A DNA stretch of 64,000 nucleotides from Deltaproteobacteria bacterium. Lineage in GTDB: Bacteria > Bdellovibrionota > Bdellovibrionia > Bdellovibrionales > Bdellovibrionaceae. The number at the start of each line of letters is the position of its first letter. The first letter of the stretch is position 1. Where the stretch lies: positions 28,907 to 92,906 of the forward strand of contig JAFLCC010000011.1 in NCBI GenBank assembly GCA_017302835.1, written 5' to 3'. The notes beneath the pieces were generated by a model, which was not told the origin of the DNA, ran no database searches, and saw nothing but the letters and a program-made list of their open reading frames with translations. The position numbers and the translations under genes were made by a program. Of this stretch, positions 9,153-18,098 are shown piece after piece.

Positions 9153-9392
9153 TCACACTTGTAGTAAGGGGAATAATCAAAGATGATCCAAGGCCGGCAG
9201 CGCAAAATTCAGTTGGCTGAATACAAATACAAGGCCTTTGTTTTCCTGGCTTTGTGCCTGCTCTGGGCTCGAGATCAACATTATAAACATTCCACTTTTT
9301 AGGAAAAATCATGGTAAGTTTTTAAACCGCTTTGACTTAGCACCAGTCTTTTCTTTTAGAATTTCAATTCGAGAATCATCTTCTGGATAGTA
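9007..9392 (-). pseudogene. PemK/MazF-like toxin and antitoxin remnant
   Basis: From the ATG at 9312, the first ~54 residues look like a MazF/PemK/Kid ribonuclease N-terminus: YNVDLEPRAGTKPGKQRP followed by SLIIPLTTSV. The homology stops where the reading enters the 3' end of the RNA methyltransferase gene on the other strand, so the C-terminal half is lost. Just upstream, a 27-codon open stretch ending in a TGA that overlaps the toxin ATG reads YYPEDDSRIEILKEKTGAKS and then KRFKNLP. That is the expected position and coupling of an antitoxin C-terminus, but it has no start and is cut by a stop. Together they look like the ruin of one toxin-antitoxin locus. Confidence 0.6.
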
Positions 9393-9446
9393 TCAATCAA
9401 GCGGCAAGAGGCAGGATTAAAATAGGAGTGTAACTATATGTAAAGT

Positions 9447-10622
9447 CTATGGTATTGATTTCTCTTTCGGGTTGTTTAGTTCATCCAAAATATTGGTTAA
9501 TATCTTCCATGCATCACAGACTCTAATTCCCTCTGGAGTTGTAAAGTCTTTTTTAGAGTTAAAAGTTAATTGATAAGCCCTTGTATTTGGAAACTTTGAT
9601 TTTACATACTTCAAATGAGGCGAGACCTGAGTATCAGACAATTTACACTCAATAAAAATTGTTGCTTGTTGATCTTCAACGATCACAAAATCGACTTCTC
9701 TAGACTCTCGATCCTTATAAAAACGAAGCTCTATATCTCTTCCTTGTGTGTCCTCAAGAAATTGAACACGTTTTAAAAGATGATTCCCTATTAGGTTTTC
9801 AAATTTGAGTCCCGGGTTTTTCACCAATGTCCAATCATAGTGGTAATGTTTTTGCTCTTTTTTAATAGCTTTGATTTTAGGTGATCCCATGGCAGAAATA
9901 CGATAAAAGGCATAAAACCTTTCTAAAACTTCTAACCATCTTTTTATCGTTTTAAAACTAATTTGCAGATCTTCTGCTAAGGAATTGATAGAAAGAGGAC
10001 TTCCGACCAACTCTGGTAATCTGATTAACAAATGCTCAGCGGAGCCCAGGTCTGAAATCCTTTCGATACTTGAAATGTCATCTCGAAGAATACGTTGTCG
10101 GTATTCTCTAGACCATCGCTGAGCTTCTATTTTATTTCCTTTAAAGAAAGGTTCTGGGAAACCACCTAATTGAAAAAGACTTTCAAAATCTGACCACTTG
10201 GTCGAATTAAGTTCATCAAAAGTAAGAGGATGTAGTCGTAAAAAATGGTACCGACCTTGAAGAGAGTCTCCTCCATATCGATAAAAATCTAACCGAGCAC
10301 TCCCTGTAACTAGAATTCTTTTTTCATTTTTGTTTTTATCGTAAAAACCTTTAAGGTAATTTCGCCATTTTTTATATTTATGAATTTCATCAAATATCAA
10401 AATATTATGAGAAGGCAATTCATTTCGTAAAATAAGCTCTCTGTCTTCAGAGTAGTCCCAATTGAGATAGGCCGCATTGGGAAATAAATTTTTTGAAAGG
10501 GTCGTTTTACCTACTTGGCGAGGCCCTCCTAAAAAAACCATTTTTGACTTCAAATCATTTTTGATTTGAAGAGATAGATATCGATTTTTCACATTTATTT
10601 CCTTGAATCTGATTTTTTTCAT
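9447..10622 (-). CDS. AAA-family ATPase with DUF4143 domain
   Basis: This ~391-residue protein starts at ATG 10622 with GCGGA upstream; a TTG at 10682 inside the palindrome would add 20 residues. The AAA_14 ATPase has Walker A GGPRQVGKTT and Walker B ILIFDEIHKYKKW. VTGSARLDFYRYGGDSLQGR follows as the sensor region. The C-terminal half has a winged-helix-like stretch (SINSLAEDLQISFKTIKRWL) and the DUF4143 nuclease-like end (REVDFVIVEDQQATIFIECK), which resembles a PD-(D/E)xK core with a D...ExK pattern. The family is common and mobile in bacteria and archaea; its function is not settled. The 46-bp palindrome directly upstream is its probable control region. Confidence 0.85.
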   Translation of the reverse strand: MKKIRFKEINVKNRYLSLQIKNDLKSKMVFLGGPRQVGKTTLSKNLFPNAAYLNWDYSEDRELILRNELPSHNILIFDEIHKYKKWRNYLKGFYDKNKNEKRILVTGSARLDFYRYGGDSLQGRYHFLRLHPLTFDELNSTKWSDFESLFQLGGFPEPFFKGNKIEAQRWSREYRQRILRDDISSIERISDLGSAEHLLIRLPELVGSPLSINSLAEDLQISFKTIKRWLEVLERFYAFYRISAMGSPKIKAIKKEQKHYHYDWTLVKNPGLKFENLIGNHLLKRVQFLEDTQGRDIELRFYKDRESREVDFVIVEDQQATIFIECKLSDTQVSPHLKYVKSKFPNTRAYQLTFNSKKDFTTPEGIRVCDAWKILTNILDELNNPKEKSIP

Positions 10623-10651
10623 GATTCCGCAATTTTGGAGTCTTGTCAAAT

Positions 10652-10697
10652 ATTTAATCTGCAATTTTGGATCATGATCCAAAATTGCAGATTAAAT
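10652..10697. repeat. 46-bp perfect palindrome upstream of the DUF4143 ATPase
   Basis: The 23 bases at 10652-10674 are the exact reverse complement of 10675-10697, with no spacer. Its core word GCAATTTTGGA appears again as a direct copy at about 10629-10639. There is no U-tract, so it is not an ordinary terminator, although the 3' end of the RDD gene overlaps it by 6 bp. It could be an operator for the ATPase or a recombination/replication site. Confidence 0.8.
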
Positions 10698-11219
10698 TAA
10701 AGATATAATCTTTAATCCCGTAATTTTTCCAGAAAGATCTTTTTTTAACAGCCAAGAAAAGAGGGGTAAAATAATAATTCCCGTTAGCAGAATTAGCAAG
10801 GTTCTAAAGATCACTCTTAGGGGGTAGAAAAGTTGTAACCTTTCATGGTATTTTCCTAACCGGATATTAAATGTTTTTTCACCCAATGTGTGACCTAAAT
10901 AGGCTCTCAATAAAACAAGGTAACAAAATTGAAACCAAACAAAAACCAAAATGAAAACGCCAAGAAATTGATTTAAATCACCTTTAAGTTTCATGATGAG
11001 TATAGAAAAAGAACTCAAAAATAAAGTCATTCCAAGAACAATTAATCCATCAACAATAGCACTCAATACCTGAAACTCTACCAGCTTCCGTCCCTGACGT
11101 TTTCGAGCGCCACCTAAAAAACCCAGCCTCTGAACTGGCCCCAGATCAAAACCATCAAAAGAATCCCGGCTTTGCTCTCTATTTCTTGGCACCCTCTGAG
11201 GCTCTCTAACAATCTCCAT
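10692..11219 (-). CDS. RDD-family membrane protein
   Basis: About 175 residues from the ATG at 11219 (GGGA 7 nt upstream; a TTG at 11234 is less likely). The N-terminal ~45 residues are polar and Arg-rich. The C-terminal part has RDD-like features: the first helix contains the Asp in LSAIVDGLIVLGMTLFL, followed by three more hydrophobic segments ending in RVIFRTLLILLTGIIILPLF. RDD proteins are small inner-membrane proteins, some of which act as Na+/H+ antiporters or transport accessories. It follows the large secreted protein gene by about 20 bp in the same direction, so the two are probably co-transcribed. Confidence 0.7.
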   Translation of the reverse strand: MEIVREPQRVPRNREQSRDSFDGFDLGPVQRLGFLGGARKRQGRKLVEFQVLSAIVDGLIVLGMTLFLSSFSILIMKLKGDLNQFLGVFILVFVWFQFCYLVLLRAYLGHTLGEKTFNIRLGKYHERLQLFYPLRVIFRTLLILLTGIIILPLFSWLLKKDLSGKITGLKIISLI

Positions 11220-11241
11220 ACAAAATTCCCACAATCAAAAG

Positions 11242-13323
11242 TTATCTTACGACCGGAGGCACTGAACTTCCATTTCCTTTAGGTACACTAGGATCTATTT
11301 GTGTTTCGCTAGCAGGAGGTGGTGGATCATTTCTTGGTGGATTGTTCGGCAGTGTCGGCGGCGTAACCACCGTCGGACTTCCGGGATCCACGGGCGGAAC
11401 GGGATCCTCATATTTTGGAGCCGGGGTTTGGATCGGTTTTTTCTTATCTTTTTCGCAAATCCATTTTTCTGCCAAACATAATCCGCCAGCACCAAGAGCA
11501 AACAGGCTCAACCAGTTTAATCCACTCATTTCACAACCTTTATTGAATGGATTAAATGGAGAGAATAAAGAAGAACATCCAGCCTCTTCAGCAATTGAAC
11601 CGCCAGCAGTTGCTGTTTCAGATGTTTCTCCAGCCACGGCGGCAGCCGGTCTATCATTCTTTTTGCAGGTATTGAACTTCGATGAATCTTGAATAAATCC
11701 TTTATTTGGGTCGCATACACATCTGCTTTCTTCCTCAATCCACTTTGCAGAGGTTAAAGGGTTCCAATCTTTACAACTTTTATCAATGAATTCACCAGTA
11801 ACGGCTTGATTCTCGGGGTCTAAGAGATTTTGAATATCAAGTGCTCTTTTTAATAAAGCGTTGCAGGCTTCATTTTGTTTTGCGGGATCATCATTATTTG
11901 CTGTTGATCTCGTATTGTTTGTCTGTTTTCTTAATTTATGGTTGTACTTATGTTCATCACCAGGTTTTGGATCATCGGTAGTGTAAGGTTTTCCATCTGA
12001 TTTGACACAAACGTTCATTGCTGACTTAATATAATCGGTTAATGGAATTATTAATTCACTACTAACCTGATTCCAAAGAACCATATTTTTGGTGGTCAAT
12101 TTTCCACCCTTTTCTTCAATTAAGTTTGGGTCGATATTTGTATTATTCGCTTCATTTATTTTTTTTATCCATCCATTTAAGAAGTTCTTTTTATCATCAA
12201 GGGTACTTAGGCTACTCCCCTTATCGCAAACTCCACCAGGGTGGGTTGCTGATTGAAGGTCATGGCTCTTAGTATTAATACAAACAGGTGAACCATCAGA
12301 CTTAATATAAGTTGTTGCTTGACAAGCAATCCAGGTTTTATTTTTACCAGTATCATGGTTGCTTCCCTGACACTTCTTAGATTCAGGGGTATTAAAAACT
12401 TCGATATTACTTGAAAATTTGCAACTTTGACCAACCCATTCAGCAGCGTATCCAGCCACAATACAGCTAGGCCCTTTTCTAGTACCTTCGATTTCATCTT
12501 TACCTAAGAATCTCTCCTTTTTTAGGTCCGTGACTGTTTTAATAATTCCTCTTTGATTCTTCTGTTCTTCATCCAATTGAGCACTTGTTCTTGCTTCAGC
12601 TTCCCTTCTTAGACTTGTATCTTTAGCCTCCGCAAAAGCATCGGAGCCGAAAAATAATTGCGAATAAAAATCCTGAGGTTCTTTATTAGGGATGGAAACC
12701 ACTTTAAACTCCGGGATACTATAAACTTTATAGGAAGCTTCCAAAAGCTCACGGTATCTTAAAAAGTAGTGGGCTTTCTGAATATTTGTAAGTTTACTCC
12801 ATTGTTGTTTCGTAGGCGTAAAACTTTTTGCAAAAATATTTTTCTTAAAGTTGCTGTACCCCTTTTTAATGAAAGAGAAATGTCCGATTTTCTTGTTTAG
12901 ACTTTCATTGTTCTGAAAATCATTTGCTCTTAATAGAACTCCGTTGATTTTTAGAAGTTCACCTCCATTTAATAAGTATTCAATAACTACTTGCTCCCCT
13001 TGAATACGAGTTATTAGCTTTAAGGCATTTCTACCTTTGTAATTAAATTCTTGAATTTTCATTTCTGGAAAAGTTTCACTATTAAAGGCAGAAAAAAGAT
13101 AACTCAAATCCTTTTTCAACTTCTCCTGGAATCGAGGACTTACATTTTTCCAAACTTCAGTATAAGATTTTGCAGTTTCAATTTTGCTTGATTTAAAAAA
13201 AGTTTTCAGTTGTTCGATCTTGGGGTTTACTTCGGAATTGGATTTGGCAAAGATGGAGGGGGTGAAAATGAGGGTGGAAGTGATAATGCCGGATGCTAAC
13301 GAATTTAGAAAGTTTGTTTTCAT
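11242..13323 (-). CDS. Large secreted protein with C-terminal membrane segment and Pro-rich tail
   Basis: This 693-residue protein has an N-terminal signal peptide (FLNSLASGIITSTLIFTPSIFA). A long polar, Lys/Asn-rich body carries many Cys (for example CIVAGYAAEWVGQSC and CVCDPNKGF), suggesting disulfides in the periplasm. Near the C-terminus a hydrophobic segment (LNWLSLFALGAGGLCLAEKW) is followed by a tail rich in Pro, Asp and Asn. No family is recognised. A 15-bp palindrome (GAATAAACTTTATTC) lies just upstream at 13336-13350. The shadow frames in the Pro-rich part are not genes. Confidence 0.8.
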   Translation of the reverse strand: MKTNFLNSLASGIITSTLIFTPSIFAKSNSEVNPKIEQLKTFFKSSKIETAKSYTEVWKNVSPRFQEKLKKDLSYLFSAFNSETFPEMKIQEFNYKGRNALKLITRIQGEQVVIEYLLNGGELLKINGVLLRANDFQNNESLNKKIGHFSFIKKGYSNFKKNIFAKSFTPTKQQWSKLTNIQKAHYFLRYRELLEASYKVYSIPEFKVVSIPNKEPQDFYSQLFFGSDAFAEAKDTSLRREAEARTSAQLDEEQKNQRGIIKTVTDLKKERFLGKDEIEGTRKGPSCIVAGYAAEWVGQSCKFSSNIEVFNTPESKKCQGSNHDTGKNKTWIACQATTYIKSDGSPVCINTKSHDLQSATHPGGVCDKGSSLSTLDDKKNFLNGWIKKINEANNTNIDPNLIEEKGGKLTTKNMVLWNQVSSELIIPLTDYIKSAMNVCVKSDGKPYTTDDPKPGDEHKYNHKLRKQTNNTRSTANNDDPAKQNEACNALLKRALDIQNLLDPENQAVTGEFIDKSCKDWNPLTSAKWIEEESRCVCDPNKGFIQDSSKFNTCKKNDRPAAAVAGETSETATAGGSIAEEAGCSSLFSPFNPFNKGCEMSGLNWLSLFALGAGGLCLAEKWICEKDKKKPIQTPAPKYEDPVPPVDPGSPTVVTPPTLPNNPPRNDPPPPASETQIDPSVPKGNGSSVPPVVR

Positions 13324-13335
13324 AATATCCTCTTT

Positions 13336-13350
13336 GAATAAACTTTATTC
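13336..13350. promoter_or_regulatory. AT-rich dyad upstream of the large secreted protein gene
   Basis: GAATAAA and TTTATTC flank a single central base. It sits between the promoter region and the start codon of the minus-strand gene, so it could be an operator or a 5'UTR hairpin. Weak evidence. Confidence 0.25.
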
Positions 13351-13410
13351 ATTTTATATCTAAAGGTTCGGAATATAATGATAAAACTTTAAAAGAATCT
13401 TAGAATGAGA

Positions 13411-14478
13411 CTATGGTCCGGCGATGGTTAGGGTATCAAATGAAGAATCCTCTTTTATAATTAAGCTTAAATTTTTAGCCCAATGATCATCGTCATTTAA
13501 GGAGGAAAGATAGTCCAGTTGGAGTCCCCCATGTTCTAGAAATAATTTTTTATTTTCAATTTTTATTTCTTCAAGAGTTTCCAAGCAGTCCGTTACAAAG
13601 GCAGGACATAAGACCAAGATTCTTTTTATTTGATGATCTTGGGCGGCTGTCTTAAGAAAAATATCTGTATAGGGCTCAATCCATTTGCTGCGTCCTAATC
13701 TGGATTGAAAACTTGTTTCCATTTTAAGTTTTGGTGGCAACTTACCTGATTTTTTTAGAGAATTCAGAATTAAATTAGTGGTTTGAAAACACTGGGCCCT
13801 GTAACAGTTGTTATCTGCATTGTCTGAATTTAAACAACAACTGGAGTTAAATTGGCAAAAATGATTTTTGGCGAGTTGGGATTCTGGCAAACCATGATAG
13901 GAAAACAAAAGTAAATCGTATTGAGCCAAATCAATGGACTGAAATTTCTGAGTCCAGGTTTCTATAAAAAGACGATGCTTCCAAAAAGGTTTTAATACTT
14001 TTATTGTTTTTCCTGTAAGAGAAATTGAGTTTTTCTTTGATTGATCTTTAACTTCAGAAATAAACTTTTGGGTCGAGGAAAGTGTACTTGATTCCGCATA
14101 TTGGGGGTAGAGTGGAGCTAGATAGATAGAGTCATATTGCGATAGGTTTGAAATCGATTTTTGTAAGGATGGATTTTGATATCGCATCCCTAAGGAGATA
14201 TCAAAATCTTCAAGGTGTTTAAGGAGTTTAGTTTTTAAATCTAAGGTAAGACTTAACAAAGGAGAACCTCGATCGGTCCAAATAGTTTTATATTTTTCAG
14301 CAGACTTAGCAGGTCGAAATAAAGATATAATTCCATAGACCAATAAGAATCGGAATATAAAGGGAATTTGTATAACAAAAGGATCCATCAAAAATTCTCT
14401 TAAATACCGCCTTACATCCCTTACGGAGGTTGAAGCTGGAGAACCTATATTATTGAGGATGAGAAGTTTTTTTTTCAT
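13411..14478 (-). CDS. hemH: Ferrochelatase with internal Cys cluster
   Basis: This 355-residue enzyme inserts Fe(II) into protoporphyrin IX, the last step of haem synthesis. The N-terminus ILNNIGSPAS corresponds to the usual LLxNLGxP. The catalytic His is in LLFSYHGLPES. YRAQCFQTT and CPAFVTDCLETLEEI match the family blocks, including the conserved Glu. Between the catalytic His and YRAQC are five closely spaced cysteines (CQFNSSCC and NNCYRAQC). An internal [2Fe-2S] cluster at this place is known in one class of bacterial ferrochelatases. The start codon overlaps the end of hemG by 29 bp. It is the last gene of the hem operon. Confidence 0.9.
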   Translation of the reverse strand: MKKKLLILNNIGSPASTSVRDVRRYLREFLMDPFVIQIPFIFRFLLVYGIISLFRPAKSAEKYKTIWTDRGSPLLSLTLDLKTKLLKHLEDFDISLGMRYQNPSLQKSISNLSQYDSIYLAPLYPQYAESSTLSSTQKFISEVKDQSKKNSISLTGKTIKVLKPFWKHRLFIETWTQKFQSIDLAQYDLLLFSYHGLPESQLAKNHFCQFNSSCCLNSDNADNNCYRAQCFQTTNLILNSLKKSGKLPPKLKMETSFQSRLGRSKWIEPYTDIFLKTAAQDHQIKRILVLCPAFVTDCLETLEEIKIENKKLFLEHGGLQLDYLSSLNDDDHWAKNLSLIIKEDSSFDTLTIAGP

Positions 14479-15712
14479 TTTTGAGATAGCCTTTCACTAA
14501 CGTATGGTTTCTTTCATGAATTCCAGAAAGACCAATAACTCCAAGATAATTACCTGTTAGATTCTTTAATGACTGAGAATTTACTTCTAATACTTTGGAC
14601 AACTCAAGGTCATAGAGTGGTAGGACCTCTTGCCATCGGATAATAACATAATTATCAATTTCAAAATCAGCATTGAGAGGACCAAAAAGCCGTTTTCGAT
14701 CTTGAATGATCATATCAAGGATTTGCTGATCAGAAAAGTGAACATAGTCAGGGTGCTCACTGCCGCCTAGAATCCAGCTTTCATTGTATTTTCCACGAAA
14801 GTTAAAAATTTTGGTATTAGCTAAAACCCCAAGGGAGAAAAAACTTTCATTTTCAGGAAATAAAACACCAAAACCATCGAGTTCTGTGGATTTTTTAAAG
14901 GAGAGAGTGACTCTTAAGAGACTGATTTTTTGAAGTTTTGATTTTGTAGTTAAATTGAAAAAAGAAGAATTTAATGAAGTTGCTAAAAAAGTATTATGTT
15001 CCAATTTATTTAAAGAAATCTGTTCAGTTGAAAACTGAGGTTTAAATTGAACATTCGCTTTAAGTAAATATTCCTTCAATTTAGTTATTACCTCTTTCAT
15101 CCCTCCTTTGGCACTAACAAGACCGCGATAAGTCCCCTTTTCTTTCTTGAAAAAGAGCGAACCTAGAACAAGTCTTGCTGATAATTTAGAAGTGTTGGCA
15201 GCAAAAATTCCGTAGACCATGGGTTGAATGAGGTATTGATTCACTTCAGGAGTGAGGCAACGAAAACACCAATCTCTAAGATTCTCGTTGGGAAAAGGTT
15301 TGAACTGCCAAGTAACTAAAGATTTTAAAGCCTTAAGAAGGGCTTTAACTGTTTCACTTAAGGTTAAGGGCCAAGTCTTTAAACCCTGCCGATAGATAAA
15401 TTTCTTTCTAGATTCTTTGTTGGCTAGCAATAACTCGCAGCCAATATCCATAAAAAGAGCTTCAATTTTTTTAGAGCAAAGAAACCCATTTGCTGCTGTC
15501 TCGATAAGCATTTCCTTTGAAAAATAGGAATCAATCACCCCACCCACTTGATTTTCTTTTTCATAAATCACCACGGGGTAGCCTTCTTTAACAAAAAAAT
15601 AGGCTAGGGATAATCCAGAAAACCCCGCTCCGATAATCTGAATGGGGTCTTTATTCATTAAATACTTGGTTGAAAGTTCTGAGAACTGATGAGGTTTTTT
15701 TTCTTCTGCCAT
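14450..15712 (-). CDS. hemG: FAD-dependent protoporphyrinogen oxidase (HemY/HemG type)
   Basis: This 420-residue flavoprotein oxidises protoporphyrinogen IX (or coproporphyrinogen III) to the porphyrin. The FAD-binding dinucleotide motif is IIGAGFSGLSLAYFF, followed by VVIYEKENQVGGVIDS. LIQPMVYGIFAANTSKLS matches the substrate-domain block of PPOX enzymes, and the C-terminal LSGIHERNHTLVKGYLK occupies the place of the second FAD-binding motif. It is sandwiched between hemN and hemH, 5 bp from hemN. Whether it belongs to the protoporphyrin- or coproporphyrin-dependent route cannot be read directly; the anaerobic HemN next door favours the protoporphyrin route. Confidence 0.88.
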   Translation of the reverse strand: MAEEKKPHQFSELSTKYLMNKDPIQIIGAGFSGLSLAYFFVKEGYPVVIYEKENQVGGVIDSYFSKEMLIETAANGFLCSKKIEALFMDIGCELLLANKESRKKFIYRQGLKTWPLTLSETVKALLKALKSLVTWQFKPFPNENLRDWCFRCLTPEVNQYLIQPMVYGIFAANTSKLSARLVLGSLFFKKEKGTYRGLVSAKGGMKEVITKLKEYLLKANVQFKPQFSTEQISLNKLEHNTFLATSLNSSFFNLTTKSKLQKISLLRVTLSFKKSTELDGFGVLFPENESFFSLGVLANTKIFNFRGKYNESWILGGSEHPDYVHFSDQQILDMIIQDRKRLFGPLNADFEIDNYVIIRWQEVLPLYDLELSKVLEVNSQSLKNLTGNYLGVIGLSGIHERNHTLVKGYLKNEKKTSHPQ

Positions 15713-15717
15713 ATTTA

Positions 15718-17064
15718 TTATATCGATTGTGAAAAAATCCTTGTCTGGGGTTGAGAGCGCATCAGTCTTTTATCAAAAAACAAGGCAGCATTTCTTAGGA
15801 AAGGCTTTCCTGCTTCAAGAACTTTTATTTTACTGTCCTTAATTTCAATCAGTCGATCTTGGATCATTTCCTTGAGAAAAACCTCAGCTTCGATAACTTC
15901 TTCAGCGGACAAAGGCACCTCAAACTGAGTCATGATTTTTAAGATCTTTTCGCGCTGGAGTGTATCTTCTTCTGTTAGGATATGTCCACGGAGGGATGGA
16001 ATTTGATGTTTGTTTACCTTTTGCTCGTAGAGGTTAAGAACCTTTTCATTTTGATGAAATGAAAAGGGCGTTTCGGAAATAGAGCTGACACCTAGACCTA
16101 ATAAGAGATCCGTCTTTTGATCCGTGTAACCCATAAAATTGCGATGGAGTTTTTTATTTTGGGCCTGAATAAACAAAGCATCCGTCGCTAAAGCAAAATG
16201 ATCCATGCCTATTTCTTTGTAACCATTTGCCAATAAGGTATGCCTGGCAATTTCATATAATTTTCTTTTGTCCTCGCCCTTGGGAAGGTCTTCATCTTTG
16301 AATAGTTTTTGTTGGGGCTTTATCCAAGGAACGATAGCTAAACTATATAAAGCGATCCGGTCAGGTTTTAAACCCACAGTTAACTCTGCCGACTTTTGAA
16401 TACTTTCAGGAGTCTGTTTAGCTAAACCGTATATTAAATCAAAATTTACGGATTCATACCCAAGCTCTCGAGCTGTGTCTGTTACAAACTTGGTTTTTTC
16501 GTAGGGCTGAATGCGATTCACTAATCTTTGCACTTCCGGATCAAAATCTTGAACGCCTAAACTGATCCGGTTAAAACCCAAGCCTCGTAATACTTCTAAC
16601 TGATCTCGATGGGTTCGGCGCGGGTCAACTTCTATGGCTCCTTCAAAATCCTCAGGAGCCTTCTTGATTTTATTAAAAATCCCCTCGGCTAATTGCTTTA
16701 AGGAATTGGCACTAAAAAAAGTTGGCGAACCTCCACCCAAATGAATTTGTTTAAGAGGGATTTTTTTTAAATCAGGAGCTTTTTCAAGATAATAATCGAA
16801 TTCTTTAAGCAAGGTCTGGACATAGGGAAACTCCTTCGAATGATCTTTGGTGATGGAGGTATTGCAACCACAAAAAGTACAAAGGGTTTCACAAAATGGC
16901 ATATGAATGTACAAAGACCAACTAGCCTTGTTTAAGGCTAAGGTTTTTTGAATATGTTGAATCCATTCCTCCTCTGTGGGCGAGGTGTCCCAGTATGGAA
17001 CCGTGGGGTAGCTGGTATAACGTGGAGCTGGAATATCATATTTTTGAATTAGATTTTGACTCAT
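15718..17064 (-). CDS. hemN: Oxygen-independent coproporphyrinogen III oxidase (radical SAM)
   Basis: This 448-residue radical-SAM enzyme converts coproporphyrinogen III to protoporphyrinogen IX without oxygen. The 4Fe-4S binding motif CETLCTFCGC (CxxxCxxC plus the extra Cys typical of HemN) follows YIHMPF. The SAM-binding block is LGGGSPTFFS. RISLGVQDFDPEVQ and the NFDLIYGL block also match HemN. The length fits HemN (about 450) and not the shorter HemW. The ATG overlaps the hemE stop by 4 bp. It allows haem synthesis at low oxygen. Confidence 0.93.
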   Translation of the reverse strand: MSQNLIQKYDIPAPRYTSYPTVPYWDTSPTEEEWIQHIQKTLALNKASWSLYIHMPFCETLCTFCGCNTSITKDHSKEFPYVQTLLKEFDYYLEKAPDLKKIPLKQIHLGGGSPTFFSANSLKQLAEGIFNKIKKAPEDFEGAIEVDPRRTHRDQLEVLRGLGFNRISLGVQDFDPEVQRLVNRIQPYEKTKFVTDTARELGYESVNFDLIYGLAKQTPESIQKSAELTVGLKPDRIALYSLAIVPWIKPQQKLFKDEDLPKGEDKRKLYEIARHTLLANGYKEIGMDHFALATDALFIQAQNKKLHRNFMGYTDQKTDLLLGLGVSSISETPFSFHQNEKVLNLYEQKVNKHQIPSLRGHILTEEDTLQREKILKIMTQFEVPLSAEEVIEAEVFLKEMIQDRLIEIKDSKIKVLEAGKPFLRNAALFFDKRLMRSQPQTRIFSQSI

Positions 17065-18098
17065 ACAAAAACTTCTTTCCTGACGATCTCGATAAATTTA
17101 TGCACATTTTTTTCTGGCGTATGGGGTAAGACTCCATGACCTAGACCACAAACCCAACGAGCTCTGTCTTTTTCGGGTAGATCTTTAAAAGGCTTTAAGT
17201 AGTTTTTTAATGATTTTTCAAATTCGGAGGGCTCTTGATGAAGCAAGGCTTGATCAAAATTTCCTTGCACAAAAAAATGATTTTTGTAAGTCGTATTTAA
17301 ATTTTTAAGCAAGGATGGTAAATTCCATCGATGATCAAAACCCAGTCCAGCCCAGGGGGCATTGAAAAATTCCTTGGTAAAATAACCGCCCATGGTACCT
17401 TTTGAGTAATAACCCAACTTATGAGGAAACAGACCAGCTAAAGTGAGTAACTGGGGCATAATTAATTGTTGATAAAGAATGGGATCAATTTCACCAGCAG
17501 CCGTATCAAAAACCATCACCACCTCGGCTCCTCCTTCTAGTTGAAGCTCAATATTCTTTTTTAAAAGTGGCATCAGGTGCTCACAAAATTGAGTGTAAAG
17601 TGGCAAATACTTTTTTGATAAGGTTAGGTTTCCTTTGTGTGAACCCTCTACGGCATAAACAAATAAAGTCCATGGACCACCGACAAATCCAATCAAAGAT
17701 TTATTTTCAGGAAGTTTTTTTCGAGTTAGCTCCAGGGCTTTCTTTTGAAACATCAGGCTTGGCCAAGCCTCGTTAAAAGGAATTAATTTTTTGATCGAAT
17801 CGGGGGTCAAATGTATTCCCAACTTTGGACCCTCATCAGTGTACTCTAGACCTAAGCCTAAAGACTGAAGTGGAAACAACAAGTCACTAAATAAGATAGC
17901 GACATCAAAATCAAAATCCATGATGGGTCCCATGGCCACTTCTGCTGCTAAATCAGGGAGTTTGCACAAATCCATAAAGGAATTTTTTTTTCTCAACGCC
18001 TGGTAATGGCTATGATACCTGCCTGCTTGCCGCATAAACCATATTGGCGGTGTCGTTTGTGATTGAGCTTTGATCGCATTACTAAATAATGAGTTCAT
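17061..18098 (-). CDS. hemE: Uroporphyrinogen decarboxylase
   Basis: About 345 residues. It decarboxylates uroporphyrinogen III to coproporphyrinogen III. Signature WFMRQAGRYHSHYQALR is at the N-terminus, FDVAILFSDLLFPLQSLG carries the catalytic Asp, and GFVGGPWTLFVYAVEG matches the second signature. The start is taken as ATG 18098 because AAGGGAGG lies just upstream; an in-frame GTG at 18116 would add six residues inside the response regulator. The ATG overlaps the regulator's TGA (ATGA), so the two genes are translationally coupled. Confidence 0.95.
   Translation of the reverse strand: MNSLFSNAIKAQSQTTPPIWFMRQAGRYHSHYQALRKKNSFMDLCKLPDLAAEVAMGPIMDFDFDVAILFSDLLFPLQSLGLGLEYTDEGPKLGIHLTPDSIKKLIPFNEAWPSLMFQKKALELTRKKLPENKSLIGFVGGPWTLFVYAVEGSHKGNLTLSKKYLPLYTQFCEHLMPLLKKNIELQLEGGAEVVMVFDTAAGEIDPILYQQLIMPQLLTLAGLFPHKLGYYSKGTMGGYFTKEFFNAPWAGLGFDHRWNLPSLLKNLNTTYKNHFFVQGNFDQALLHQEPSEFEKSLKNYLKPFKDLPEKDRARWVCGLGHGVLPHTPEKNVHKFIEIVRKEVFV

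Noticed and set aside
11299..11692. Forward frames of 60 and 116 residues and reverse shadows inside the large secreted gene
   Set aside because: They are alternative frames of the Pro-rich tail of the 693-residue protein; the long frame has a signal peptide and normal coding character.
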